A stretch of DNA of 64,000 bases from Ktedonobacter racemifer DSM 44963 (GCF_000178855.1 NZ_ADVG01000002.1:2108001-2172000); one strand, 5' to 3'; positions 27,420-35,767 are shown, numbered from the stretch's first letter. Notes: generated by a model from the letters alone, not told the origin. A program made the numbers and translations.

Positions 27420-28883
27420 TCACTCGTGAGATGATTCCAGGAACATCTCTGGGGGATCCCAGAAGCTCAACTGGACGGGAGGCCCGGCATCCTGGATCCT
27501 CTGCTGATTCTGCTGTTTCCACGCTTCATGCCGCGTCATGAGGAGCGCCTTGACCTCCGAGGTCGAGCGACATGCCGCCAGTTTCCGATCCCCCCAGCGT
27601 CCCGCGAGCGTCTGTGCGGCTTTGCGGTCGGCCTGGTCTGCGTAACCACAGACCAGGCACTTGAAGGTTTTCTGGTTCGGCCGATTAGCGCGATCGACAT
27701 AATGGCAGCGGGGGCATTCCTGAGAGGAATAGGCGGCTCGGACCGTGTGGGCTGCCATGCCCTGTTTGGCGGCGGCCCAGGCCAGCTGCTCTGGGATATG
27801 CCCCAGGTGAGAAGCATACAGATAACTGTTCATCACCCTTGCTTTGAAGCGCATCGAGGCCACATTGAGGTCCTCATAAATGAGTCTGGCATCTCGATGA
27901 TCTTTGACCAACGCATTGACCGCCCGGTTGATCTCTTGCTTGACGTGACGGCTCAAGCGTTGCGACGTTTCAGAACTTGTCGAAGGAAGCTTGCCCTTTG
28001 GGACGCCTTTCTTTTCCAGGCAGGCTCGCAGTTTCGCCTTGCGGCGACGCTTTTCCCGATCGTGCTTGTGCTGTCGGGCCATCTTGCCATGAAAACTGCC
28101 ATACGCTTTATTGGTGGAGGTCGTGAGGAAATGGGCAATGCCCACATCGACGCCTACTGTAGGGGCGTCAGGCTTGGTTTGAAGAGGAACGTCCTCGTCA
28201 AAGGAGAGCGTCAGCCACCAGACTCCATTGCGCTTGTGAAGTGTTGTGGATGCATTGAGCGTGCGGCCTTCGAGTGCTCGTTTGTGATAGGAGGCGAGTT
28301 TGACTGGGACTCGAAGCGGATTCCCGACATCTAAGGTGGACACGCGCAGCCAGTAGTCGAACGTGGAGTCCTCCGACTTCTCGAGCACCACCACGTTGAC
28401 ATTGGCTTGGATGACTGGCACACGCAGCACAGGGAGATCCCATTCGGTCCAGGTCGGTTCGCGGCGTTTGAAGGCGGACATCCGGCCTTCCGCCTGAGCC
28501 TTGGCCTGAGCGTAATCAGCCACATCTTCCAGGTATGCCTGATAGGCGTTCGCTCGATTGGTGCGAACGCTTTTGGCAATGCCTGCGGCTTGCTGTATTG
28601 CCACTCGATGCAAGCGGTCGGAAAGATCGGTTTTGAAGACGGTTTCTTGGTACTTGTCCGGGCTTGTCTCGGCCTCGCAAAACAGGGTGGTGTACTGTTG
28701 GCACAGCGGCAAGTAAACCGCCACAAGCTGATCGAGCGCCTCAAGTTTGCCAGGATTGGCCTCAATGAGACGGATATGGGTCACCGCTCGAGTGATGGTC
28801 TGCTTCGTCTTCTTTTTGCGCTTGCGCTTTTTTTTCTCATCAAGCGAGGCTTTTTGGGGCTTCTTGCTCACGGGCGGGTCCAT
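27420..28883 (-). CDS. tnpB: TnpB, RNA-guided nuclease of IS607-type element
   Basis: 487 residues, longer than the usual ~400. The N-terminus is extended and very basic (KKKRKRKKKTKQTITRAV). All three RuvC acidic residues are visible: D in VGVDVGIAHF, E in LIYEDLNVASM and D in ADQADRKAAQTL. The zinc ribbon is C-P-R-C (in SSQECPRCHYVDR) plus C-L-V-C-G. The gene is therefore intact and probably active. In this family TnpB cuts the emptied donor site guided by an RNA made from the element's end, helping the element persist. It overlaps tnpA by 44 bases. Confidence 0.92.
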   Translation of the reverse strand: MDPPVSKKPQKASLDEKKKRKRKKKTKQTITRAVTHIRLIEANPGKLEALDQLVAVYLPLCQQYTTLFCEAETSPDKYQETVFKTDLSDRLHRVAIQQAAGIAKSVRTNRANAYQAYLEDVADYAQAKAQAEGRMSAFKRREPTWTEWDLPVLRVPVIQANVNVVVLEKSEDSTFDYWLRVSTLDVGNPLRVPVKLASYHKRALEGRTLNASTTLHKRNGVWWLTLSFDEDVPLQTKPDAPTVGVDVGIAHFLTTSTNKAYGSFHGKMARQHKHDREKRRRKAKLRACLEKKGVPKGKLPSTSSETSQRLSRHVKQEINRAVNALVKDHRDARLIYEDLNVASMRFKARVMNSYLYASHLGHIPEQLAWAAAKQGMAAHTVRAAYSSQECPRCHYVDRANRPNQKTFKCLVCGYADQADRKAAQTLAGRWGDRKLAACRSTSEVKALLMTRHEAWKQQNQQRIQDAGPPVQLSFWDPPEMFLESSHE

Positions 28884-29448
28884 TCTGCTGCAAAGCCGCT
28901 AGCACTTGTTCCGTCTTGCGTTTGGCTTGTCTGCGACCATAAAGACGAGCGCAAAACGAGGGAATGATGCTGATAAAATCGCCCATGAGATCATCTTCGG
29001 CGGTATCAGCGGTGTTGACGATGACCAGTTTCCGTCCTTGCATAGCCAACAAGGTCTGAATATAGGCCACGCCAAAGCGAGAAGCGCGATCTTTGTGTTC
29101 AACCACGATCTGCCCGATTTTGGGATCTGCCAGCAGCGCCAGAAACTTGGGCCGCTGATCGTTGATGCCACTGCCGCACTCTTTGACGACTTTGCTGACC
29201 GACCAGCCTTGGGCATTGCACCAGGTCACCAGCCGCTCGGCTTGCCTTTCCAGGTTGTCTTTGTTTTCGCTGCTTGAAACACGAGCATACACAGCGACGG
29301 CGTGGACCGGAACCGAGCGAAGCTCTGGCGGATCAATGATCACGGTGCCGGTGGGCAATTGATAGCCGGGAATCTGGCCGCGTTTCCACATACGCCAGGC
29401 GCTGTTATAACTGATCCCAATCTTCTTGGCATAACTCGATAACTTCAT
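28840..29448 (-). CDS. tnpA: TnpA, serine recombinase of IS607-type element
   Basis: 202 residues. The N-terminal MerR-like helix-turn-helix (MKLSSYAKKIGISYNSAWRM) binds DNA; the resolvase catalytic domain starts at AVYARVSSSENKDNLERQAE with the nucleophile Ser in R-V-S-S and continues with VVEHKDRASRFG. This is the usual IS607 TnpA order (DNA-binding domain first, unlike ordinary resolvases). It starts the operon with tnpB. No damage seen. Confidence 0.92.
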   Translation of the reverse strand: MKLSSYAKKIGISYNSAWRMWKRGQIPGYQLPTGTVIIDPPELRSVPVHAVAVYARVSSSENKDNLERQAERLVTWCNAQGWSVSKVVKECGSGINDQRPKFLALLADPKIGQIVVEHKDRASRFGVAYIQTLLAMQGRKLVIVNTADTAEDDLMGDFISIIPSFCARLYGRRQAKRKTEQVLAALQQNGPAREQEAPKSLA

Positions 29449-29463
29449 ACATCCAAGTTTACT

Positions 29464-30405
29464 CTATCTGCTTGAGATATGCAAGAGATGATGATACTTT
29501 GTGATGGTTGCTTGTACAAAATGGATACTTTCAATATTCCATAGACCAGCCGCTATGCTGAGATTACAACAGGCTATATCTAGCTCTAGATGCCCCTCTT
29601 CTTTGGGCAAGAAGGCCCTGCGTACTTCTTTCTTGATAGTAGGCAACCCTCCACTGCTGTACAGCCTTGCCTGTTGGCCTACAGGATGATAGAAGGGCTT
29701 GGGCATATCGCGTATGGCTAGTAGCTCTAGCTGTAGCTTTCGCCTGTCGTCTACATCCTCATAGGGTAGGTGAGAGGCGATACCCCATGCTTCGTTGTAA
29801 TACCTATCTGCCAACCCTTGAAACAGAGGGAGAGGCAGGTTATTAAGGTCGTCTAGCATTGCGCGGTGTACTTCCCTCATCTTCTCATTCTCGCAGAGGG
29901 AGGCTTCTATCAGCTTGTTTGCTGCCTCTAGCTTAATAGCGTGTACTTCTTTCTGGCGACTACGGTTATAGACTTTTCCGCTCTCCATATCGCGCCTCTT
30001 TACTTCGTTATCTTGATCTAAACGACGCTGTAAGAAGTCGTCTATGCCTGTCTCTAGAATGGCACGGCATTTATGGTTGTCTGGAGAGTAACCAGAATAC
30101 GTCATCCCTGGCAACACATCGCGCTTAAAGTCTTCTAGTAGCCGCTCTCCCTTCAGCTTACGAGGGTGTATCTTTGCAATATCAGCTAGTAGCTTGTGTG
30201 GCACAGGGATAGCCTTTCTATCAGGATGGTACTCTAGCACGATGTAACGGAATAAACGTCTATATGTTGGGTTATCCCTTAGAGGAGGATACGTCTGTAT
30301 GATCTCTTTATATCGGCTATCCCCTATCGTTATCCGCTTTACTCTATGGTTGTTGTCACTCCTCTTGTGTTCTACCCCTAAATCGCTTATAATTGTATTT
30401 ATCAA
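29464..30405 (-). pseudogene. Polymerase-like gene, N-terminal half
   Basis: TTG start preceded by GGGAGG. About 295 residues of charged helical protein (LRDNPTYRRLFRYIVLEYHP; ETGIDDFLQRRLDQDNEVKR) lead to YSSGGLPTIKKEVRRAFLP and LELDIACCNLSIAAGLWN. The second resembles motif A of single-subunit polymerases (an Asp after hydrophobic residues). After N-I-E the frame leaves the family pattern and runs to a stop at the IS607-type boundary. The other half lies at 26669-27330. A plasmid or phage replication polymerase is my best reading; the exact family is unknown to me. Confidence 0.6.
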
Positions 30406-30481
30406 TTTAGCATCCTCCCAACCCTACAGCCCATCACCTACGCCAATAGGAGAGGGCTATTTTCTTTATCCACGCCACAGC

Positions 30482-30697
30482 CTAGGCTCTTTGCGCTATA
30501 AGCTCCTGTAGGTCGCTTCCCTTGACTATAAACGCCCTACCAGCCCTCATAGCTGGTATCACACCAGTTCCCACATGTCGGTGTATCGTCTGACGTGTCG
30601 TACCCATGAACGCCGCTACTTGTGCGAGGGAATAGTAGCGATCTCCCTCTAAGCCCATGGCCCTGGCTTCTGTCGCCTTCTCTGCTATCATTATCAT
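30482..30697 (-). CDS. Excisionase-like helix-turn-helix protein
   Basis: 71 residues: YYSLAQVAAFMGTTRQTIHR followed by HVGTGVIPAMRAGRAFIVKG and DLQELIAQ. This is the MerR-like winged helix of the excisionase/DNA-binding family, used as recombination directionality factor or repressor in integrative elements. Start taken at 30697 (GGGGTG just upstream); the frame is open to 30718. Short palindromes directly upstream (30713-30757) could be its own operators. It is the first gene of a minus-strand row leading to the polymerase-like gene. Confidence 0.75.
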   Translation of the reverse strand: MIMIAEKATEARAMGLEGDRYYSLAQVAAFMGTTRQTIHRHVGTGVIPAMRAGRAFIVKGSDLQELIAQRA

Positions 30698-30712
30698 GTT
30701 CACCCCGTTTAT

Positions 30713-30757
30713 TAACATATGTTACTACAATGTTTTACCATTGTAACATAGTGTTAC
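30713..30757. promoter_or_regulatory. Cluster of short operator-like palindromes
   Basis: Three overlapping dyads lie directly upstream of the HTH gene: TAACATATGTTA (30713-30724), ACAATG-6-CATTGT (30727-30744) and GTAAC-5-GTTAC (30743-30757). The repeated GTAAC/GTTAC half-sites suggest binding by a small dimeric regulator, possibly the adjacent excisionase-like protein. Confidence 0.45.
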
Positions 30758-31175
30758 CTACTTTTGTCCACCTCTCACATCATGGCGTTAAAAAACGACT
30801 TCCAACGGCTTATAAAGCTACTCCGTATACACATACGCCCTCCCATCAAAAATGCACTCTATCAGCTTGTAGCGTAGTATAATGGTGCTACGGAGTATCG
30901 AAGGAACAGAGGGAGGAAGTACAGTGACCAGGAAAAAAGAGACTTTAGAACGCTACTGGACGTATAGCGGGGGCTAGCATACTCACGTGACAACATGTGC
31001 TCTAGCACTATCGCAAAGGCGACAGAACAGTATGTACAGAACGGTATCACGACTAGAAAAATAAAGGGTGTACTATATTTAGAGAAAGTTTCTCATCATT
31101 TGTTTCTGGTTTGCACAGAAGCTTTCTAGTTAACCTTTTCTGATATTAATAAGTGTTTGCATCTGGAGGTTATAA
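30758..31175. other. Intergenic stretch with gene scraps
   Basis: A TATAAT at about 30880 and a GGGAGGA site at about 30911 precede a 17-codon frame beginning GTG at 30924 (V-T-R-K-K-E-T-L-E-R-Y-W) that stops at a TAG. It looks like the relic start of a lost gene. Otherwise no gene. Confidence 0.35.
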
Positions 31176-31460
31176 ATGAGCAATCCAGAAAATATTTCTA
31201 AGAACAGAGGAAGCACATTTATATTTTTGGGTAGTATTTTTACTATTGCAAGTATAGTCGCTTTTATCTATGGTTTGTTTTGGCTTAATCTGGTATATAT
31301 TCCAGCACATCGTGGCCCCTCACAAGATTTACCAGCAATATTAGTACTTAGTAACCCAATTTGCATTGAACTACTTGGCTTTGCGTTAGGGATTATGCTT
31401 GTTATTATCGGATTTTCCAAAAGGCGTGCTACGAGCCATAAGAAAATTTCCACTAATTAA
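31176..31460 (+). CDS. Small membrane protein, two helices
   Basis: 94 residues with two hydrophobic segments (FIFLGSIFTIASIVAFIYGL and CIELLGFALGIMLVIIGF) and a basic tail (SKRRATSHKK). TGGAGG lies seven bases before the ATG. Low-GC codon use fits the island. No family recognised. Confidence 0.6.
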   Translation: MSNPENISKNRGSTFIFLGSIFTIASIVAFIYGLFWLNLVYIPAHRGPSQDLPAILVLSNPICIELLGFALGIMLVIIGFSKRRATSHKKISTN

Positions 31461-31461
31461 T

Positions 31462-31728
31462 CCTGCCCTTGCATTAGGATGCCAGACCTATGTAGGCCCT
31501 AAAGACACTGTATGGTCTAGTGGCGATAAAGCCTATGCTGTGCTCTTTGAGTCAGGGCAAGGCATACAACACTACGTATACATCGATAACATAGAAGACT
31601 ACATAGCGTTTATGCGCAACTATGGCAACGTAACGCAAGCCTTCGATGCCAAGCCTTCGATGCCGTTGCTAAGCCGATCATTGACAGGTAGGAGAAGTTG
31701 CAGGCACGACGTAACATACCCACAGTAG
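31462..31728 (+). pseudogene. Phage-like gene fragment with 14-bp duplication
   Basis: The frame reads ALALGCQTYVGPKDTVWSSG, then YVYIDNIEDYIAFMRNYGNV and TQAFDA. The 14-base segment GCCTTCGATGCCAA is followed at once by a second GCCTTCGATGCC. Removing one copy restores a natural end (F-D-A-V-A-K-P-I-I-D-R, stop at about 31688); with it the frame shifts and runs to 31728. No start codon belongs to this fragment: it abuts the end of the previous gene. Function unknown, probably phage-derived like its neighbour. Confidence 0.5.
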
Positions 31729-31741
31729 CCGGGGCGATAAG

Positions 31742-32017
31742 GTGAGCTTGTATGCAGCTACCAACCATAAAGAGAACTTCGCAGAAGGCTTCGTAGCACT
31801 GACGAAGCTACCGCCTAAGCAGTGGCCCCAATTTGCATGGGAACAGAAGCGCTTACTCGACCTGTTCTTTTCAAACAACCCAAAGGAGAGGCTACAGCTT
31901 CACTCTACCAGCACACCAGCAACCGGGTTGACACCTAAAGAGCAGAAGCGTATACAGAAGAAGGTAGATGCAGTCTATAAGCATCTAGGCATATCTAGCA
32001 CTAGCAAAGGAGCGTAA
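31742..32017 (+). pseudogene. Zincin-like peptidase, C-terminal fragment
   Basis: Begins S-L-Y-A-A-T-N-H-K-E-N-F-A-E-G-F. The pattern S-x-Y-A-x-T-N-x-x-E-x-F-A-E-x-F is the third-ligand helix seen in lethal-factor-like and phage-associated zinc peptidases. The HExxH helix that should lie upstream is absent, so this is the tail of a broken gene. It ends just before the tnpB element. Confidence 0.5.
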
Positions 32018-32217
32018 GAACAGCAATCGAAAATGTGCGCGACTCTGCTTAAATGTGCGCTTGTTGTCCACCTTTGGAGGCGTTGACAGAGAGACGATAG
32101 CATGGTATGCTACACGTACCATACAAGAAAAAGTGTTCTAAACCAGAATATCTGATGTTTCTAGCGAAAGAGGCGACGTCTCTCTCTCAGTGTGGTGTTG
32201 AAAGGGAAGGGGTCTTC

Positions 32218-33471
32218 ATGCTCCTCTGCAAAAAAATCAAACTTGACCTCAGCGAGCAAGACATGGCCACCCTTGAGTTCATGCAAGGAAAATGCAGAGG
32301 CCTCTACAATTGGTGGGTGATGAAACTGCGAGACGGTGAGAAGTGGCGCTTCAACGCCTGCAAGAAAACGCTGGCCGAGAGCCGTGCCCATGATCCTGAA
32401 CTTAATCAGGTCTATGGGAAATTGCTTGCGGAAGTGTACTATCGCCTGGATGGGGCCATGCGAGCCTTCTTTCGTCGCGTCGCCAATGGGGAAACCCCAG
32501 GCTTTCCCCGTGTGCGCCCTCGCCATGGCTTCTTTACCCTCTGTTATCCGGCGATGTATCTCACGCTTGAGGGAAACACCCTCATGTTGCCCACAGGAGG
32601 CAAGGGCAAGCACAAACGCTTTCCTGCCATCCGTGCTCACCTCACCGAACTGCCTCCCGAAGGCTTTCGAGAGGTGGCTATTAGTCGCGATGGCAGAGGT
32701 AACTACTACGCCTCTTTCAGCTACCGAGAGCCCGAGCAAGCCAAACGCGATGGCAACACCGTGGCTTTCGATCTGGGCATCAAGACGCTGGCAACTGGGG
32801 TCACGCAAGGGGGCCGGATCTATCACATCGGTGGGTTCAAAGGCTCGCGTTGGTACAACAAGCAGTTGGATCGGCTTCGCTCGAAACGCGGCAAGTGCAA
32901 GAAGAAGTCCCGTCGTTATCTTCATCTGAGCAAGGTGTACAAGCGCGTTTCGCAGAGGAAGCGCAACAAACAGCGCGATAGCCTGCACAAGGCATCGCAT
33001 CTCATCGCACGACGATTGGTTGAGAGAACTGTCGTCGTGGGCGATCTTTCTCAGCGGCAGATGGTCATGAAAGAGCATCAGGAGCGCAACAGGACGCTCA
33101 ATCGGGCAGTCTATAACGACTGGGGCCTGTATGCCTTTGTCCAGATGCTCACATATAAATGCCAGTTGTATGGGAAAGGGCTTCAGTTGGTAGATGAGCG
33201 CAACACGTCTAAGCAGTGTAGTGGCTGTGGAAATCTACACGCCATGCCCCTGTGGAAAAGAACGTATCAGTGCGCGGAATGTGGACTCGTCATGGACCGA
33301 GATGAGAATAGTGCTCACAACATCTTGACGAGGTTCCTTGCCCGGCGAGGGCCATACACTCAGGCTCGTCCTGAGTGCGATGTGCTGCAGGCGACCCAAA
33401 GCGGCGTAGAAGTCATGGGGACTTCCTGTGAGGGCCAAGTGCAGCAATTGAATCTATTCGAGGGTGCATAA
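32218..33471 (+). CDS. tnpB: TnpB-like protein without the usual RuvC-II Glu
   Basis: 417 residues from the chosen ATG, which has GGAAGGGG upstream. RuvC-I Asp is present (VAFDLGIKTLATGV) and RuvC-III Asp (LVMDRDENSAHNIL). The RuvC-II motif, normally x-x-E-D-L, reads VVVGDLSQRQM, so the Glu is replaced by Gly. A Glu does occur in LVDERNTSKQCSGCG, right before the zinc ribbon (CSGC, CAEC), where most TnpBs have another residue. No tnpA is adjacent. It may be a self-standing RNA-guided nuclease with a relocated catalytic Glu, or an inactive one. It separates the zincin fragment from the gene at 33508. Confidence 0.85.
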   Translation: MLLCKKIKLDLSEQDMATLEFMQGKCRGLYNWWVMKLRDGEKWRFNACKKTLAESRAHDPELNQVYGKLLAEVYYRLDGAMRAFFRRVANGETPGFPRVRPRHGFFTLCYPAMYLTLEGNTLMLPTGGKGKHKRFPAIRAHLTELPPEGFREVAISRDGRGNYYASFSYREPEQAKRDGNTVAFDLGIKTLATGVTQGGRIYHIGGFKGSRWYNKQLDRLRSKRGKCKKKSRRYLHLSKVYKRVSQRKRNKQRDSLHKASHLIARRLVERTVVVGDLSQRQMVMKEHQERNRTLNRAVYNDWGLYAFVQMLTYKCQLYGKGLQLVDERNTSKQCSGCGNLHAMPLWKRTYQCAECGLVMDRDENSAHNILTRFLARRGPYTQARPECDVLQATQSGVEVMGTSCEGQVQQLNLFEGA

Positions 33472-33507
33472 GCACATTTGAGTAGATTTAGAAAGGCAGT
33501 AGGCACC

Positions 33508-33765
33508 ATGGCAGAAGAGCGTAAATCGACTGGAGAGCCTGAAGGCGGGGCGGGTGAAGGCTTCATTAAACTTCCTGAGAGTGGCGACTGGTACGTAGAG
33601 GAGGTGCCACCAGGAACGGGCCTAGATGAGTGGTTAGCCGCTAACCCTGGCTACAATCCCACACCAGGGGGCTTAAGCCAGGAAGAGGTAGACAAGCTAC
33701 AGGCTGACGAAGCAGCTAGCCTACAGGAGCTTCTAAAGGCTCTTAACGACGATAACAACCAATAG
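33508..33765 (+). CDS. Small acidic hypothetical protein
   Basis: 85 residues from the ATG at 33508 (AAAGGCAG upstream). Acidic and Gly-rich: SGDWYVEEVPPGTGLDEWLA, then a C-terminal helix (LSQEEVDKLQADEAASLQEL). It resembles small phage scaffold or accessory proteins only in composition; no family assigned. The next gene begins 20 bases later in the same direction. Confidence 0.5.
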   Translation: MAEERKSTGEPEGGAGEGFIKLPESGDWYVEEVPPGTGLDEWLAANPGYNPTPGGLSQEEVDKLQADEAASLQELLKALNDDNNQ

Positions 33766-33784
33766 CTAGGTAGGTATATAGCAC

Positions 33785-34036
33785 ATGGGCAACGTGGTAA
33801 GGGATGATAGGGGATATGTGCTCTACAGCTTAGAGCCTCTGGAGAGCAAGCATTTACTGGGGCAACACAATCAAGCGGCACATGGTAACAGGCGGCAATT
33901 TAAGCCAACGCAAGGGGCCGATACGCTACAGGGCAAACTAAGCACTTTACGCCCCGCTGGTCAAGAGTGGCTAAGCAAATTGACAACAGAAGAGAAAAGC
34001 GCTTTAGACACACCACACACCAGGGGGGGGCGCTAA
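33785..34036 (+). CDS. Small phage-like hypothetical protein
   Basis: 83 residues containing LLGQHNQAAHGNRRQ. A G-(Q/K/E)-H-(N/D)-Q-x-x-H-G motif recurs in phage head-associated proteins, usually near peptidase or portal genes, which fits the nearby zincin fragment. The end (HTRGGR) is encoded by a G-run and may be a truncation. Probably a relic of a prophage-like module. Confidence 0.45.
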   Translation: MGNVVRDDRGYVLYSLEPLESKHLLGQHNQAAHGNRRQFKPTQGADTLQGKLSTLRPAGQEWLSKLTTEEKSALDTPHTRGGR

Positions 34037-34298
34037 CAGCCCCTTATTTTTTTCTATAGCCACACCAGGAAGCCGCCCTCTAAGAGCCAGCAATATATAC
34101 ACCACAACCACCTAATAAGACACTATATCAATAGATTTAGGGTGTATATGTGGGATGTTTGTAGGGCTAGTTAAGGGCTAATGACTTGCTTACTACACTC
34201 GCACTTCCTGCCGATGCTCGCTTGTATGCATCAAGTCAAGCTGATATACTTATCAGTAGGCAGAGGATGCTATTCATTTATTAAGGAGCGATGCAAGC

Positions 34299-34655
34299 AT
34301 GAAAAGACCAGTCTTTTTAACCATCTGGCTTATCCTAATTGTCTTGGCAGATCTCTTTTCCCTCTATTCCTACACTTTGGGAGCCGCTACAATTACAAGG
34401 GCATTACCAAACGTTCCGTCCTGGGCAGTGATGCTCTTAGCTATCCTGGTTGTGGTACAACTTGTGAGCATTGCGCTCTTGTGGATGTGGAAAAAGCTAG
34501 GCTTTTATTTATACCTTGGGTCTGCAGCCATTGCATTTGTGTTGAATATATTGACTCTTGGAGTTTCCGGAGGACTTACTAGCATATTTGGAGCTGTGGT
34601 AGGAGCAGCAATTCTCTATCTCGCCATGAGGCCCGTCTGGCAAAACTTTGCCTAA
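34299..34655 (+). CDS. Small four-helix membrane protein
   Basis: 118 residues, almost entirely hydrophobic helices (FLTIWLILIVLADLFSLYSY; WAVMLLAILVVVQLVSIALL; LYLGSAAIAFVLNILTLGV; IFGAVVGAAILYLAMRPVW). AAGGAG precedes the ATG by ten bases. A clear terminator follows at 34677. No family recognised. Confidence 0.6.
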   Translation: MKRPVFLTIWLILIVLADLFSLYSYTLGAATITRALPNVPSWAVMLLAILVVVQLVSIALLWMWKKLGFYLYLGSAAIAFVLNILTLGVSGGLTSIFGAVVGAAILYLAMRPVWQNFA

Positions 34656-34676
34656 CTGAGAGCAAGGCATAAAGAA

Positions 34677-34707
34677 AGGGCGGCATTTAGCCGCCCTGAT
34701 TGTTTTT
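34677..34707 (+). terminator. Intrinsic terminator
   Basis: AGGGCGGC (34677-34684), loop ATTTA, GCCGCCCT (34690-34697), then GATTGTTTTT. Classical form, 22 bases after the stop of the membrane protein gene. Confidence 0.85.
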
Positions 34708-34762
34708 AATCTTTGGTCTTCAATACTTCTTGTTCATAGGAAAGGTTTCATATAAATAAAGA

Positions 34763-34778
34763 GCGGCATAGTAGCCGC
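34763..34778 (-). terminator. Short hairpin terminating the minus-strand gene
   Basis: GCGGC stem (34763-34767 and 34774-34778) with six-base loop, followed on the minus strand by TCTTTATTT. It lies just past the stop of the gene at 34791-35186. Confidence 0.55.
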
Positions 34779-34790
34779 CCTGGTCGTGCT

Positions 34791-35186
34791 TTACGTCGTC
34801 TTTTTCCTTCGTGCTTTGCGTGGCTTCTTATGCTCCTCTTCTTGGAGTACATGCTCAGAAGCATCTTCTTGGGCGTCCTGTAGAGGCTGCTCATCTTCTG
34901 TTTGCTGTGCCTTCTCTCTAGCTTCTTCTTCTGCTGCCTCTTCAGCTTCAATTCTTAGGCACACCATACAGAGAATGTACTTGACTCTTTCTAGCACTTC
35001 TTCCTCTGTCAGGTTAAACCGATTTGTTGACTCAGTGCTAGACCCCCCCGGAGTACGGCCTCGCCGCAGCATATGGTCTCTGGCTTTTATGTCTGACATC
35101 CACGTTGTACTCGTGGGATCGAGGGTGAATTTATCGCGTCTTTTTGGTGCTATGTATGGTGTATTGTCTTTCTGTTCGTCTGTCAT
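34791..35186 (-). CDS. Acidic coiled-coil hypothetical protein
   Basis: 131 residues. The N-terminal part is polar (YIAPKRRDKFTLDPTSTTWM); from about residue 60 a helix (LTEEEVLERVKYILCMVCLR) leads into a long Glu/Ala-rich helix and a Lys/Arg-rich end (KKPRKARRKKTT). No family recognised. A row of six C residues in the plus-strand sequence near 35043 encodes a P-G-G-S turn. Confidence 0.45.
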   Translation of the reverse strand: MTDEQKDNTPYIAPKRRDKFTLDPTSTTWMSDIKARDHMLRRGRTPGGSSTESTNRFNLTEEEVLERVKYILCMVCLRIEAEEAAEEEAREKAQQTEDEQPLQDAQEDASEHVLQEEEHKKPRKARRKKTT

Positions 35187-35334
35187 AGTGTAAGCATCCT
35201 TTCATACATTGATTTGTATTTATTATATAATTTTATTATCCAAAATAGGAATATTTACGCTCTCTCACCTGTCCTCCTCCGCTGTAGACAAGTACCCCCA
35301 TTACCTTAAACCAGCCTTCTAAGCCACTTTAGCC

Positions 35335-35363
35335 TTGACAAATTGATCTGTTTGTAGTAAAAT
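35335..35363 (+). promoter_or_regulatory. Sigma-70-type promoter
   Basis: TTGACA (35335-35340), 17-base spacer, TAAAAT (35358-35363). It lies 50 bases ahead of the gene at 35414 and is the best consensus promoter in the island. Confidence 0.7.
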
Positions 35364-35413
35364 CATAAGGTTGACTGGTCATCATATTCTTATTGTAGAA
35401 AGCGAGAGACGGC

Positions 35414-35662
35414 GTGGGTGAGAACGTAAGCGCAAAGATTGAGAGTCTTGATACTTCTTTAGCTGGCAAAGTTGTGGAAATCATTGAAGCCCAGTGGGGT
35501 AGGCGTTTGGAGGATGTCAAAGATCTTAGTATAGAGCAGTTTTATGAGCGGTTTGTAAAAGAGGGTCGAATCTCATACAGGCCCATCAATCGCTTTGTTT
35601 TGCAAACAACATTCCGTACTGTGAGAAACCCACGACGAGTAACTTTTTATCTTACAGCGTAA
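35414..35662 (+). CDS. Small hypothetical protein, last gene of island
   Basis: 82 residues, GTG start, reading SAKIESLDTSLAGKVVEIIE, WGRRLEDVKDLSIEQFYERF and VLQTTFRTVRNPRRVTFYL. Soluble, basic C-terminus. It has its own promoter (35335) and terminator (35677). It is the gene closest to the right junction of the island at about 35768. Confidence 0.55.
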   Translation: MGENVSAKIESLDTSLAGKVVEIIEAQWGRRLEDVKDLSIEQFYERFVKEGRISYRPINRFVLQTTFRTVRNPRRVTFYLTA

Positions 35663-35676
35663 GAAAATCGACAGTT

Positions 35677-35706
35677 AAGGGAGGGAGCAGATAGACTCCC
35701 TCCCTT
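35677..35706 (+). terminator. Intrinsic terminator at island right end
   Basis: Perfect 11-bp stem (35677-35687 and 35696-35706, AAGGGAGGGAG and complement), loop of eight, then GTTATAT. It ends the gene at 35414-35662. Confidence 0.75.
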
Positions 35707-35767
35707 GTTATATCTTTAGCATCCCTGTAAAATAGCGGTAAGTTCACTAATGACGTAGCGCCAATAA

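Larger units (their letters stand above)
27400..29520 (-). mobile_element. IS607-type element (tnpA-tnpB)
   Basis: Serine-recombinase TnpA and TnpB in one unit, inserted in the polymerase-like gene. The ends are estimates: coding of the interrupted gene resumes near 27330 and stops being protein-like near 29510. IS607 elements have no inverted repeats and cause little or no target duplication, so exact ends need comparison with an empty site. The 3' end of tnpB plus the flank down to about 27340 is where a guide (omega) RNA would be expected from the family. Confidence 0.75.
22455..35767. mobile_element. 13.3-kb accessory island inside a DUF2851 gene
   Basis: The ends are set by where DUF2851 coding stops (22454) and resumes (about 35768). 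The DNA is visibly richer in A/T than either side and lacks the long palindromes found in flanking core DNA. Contents: a shortened tyrosine recombinase facing the left end, membrane and surface proteins, a HIT protein, a wrecked polymerase gene with an IS607-type insertion, an excisionase-like protein, phage-like fragments, a second tnpB and small hypothetical genes. I could not find a convincing direct repeat at the two junctions. It is probably a degraded integrative element enlarged by later insertions. Confidence 0.7.
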
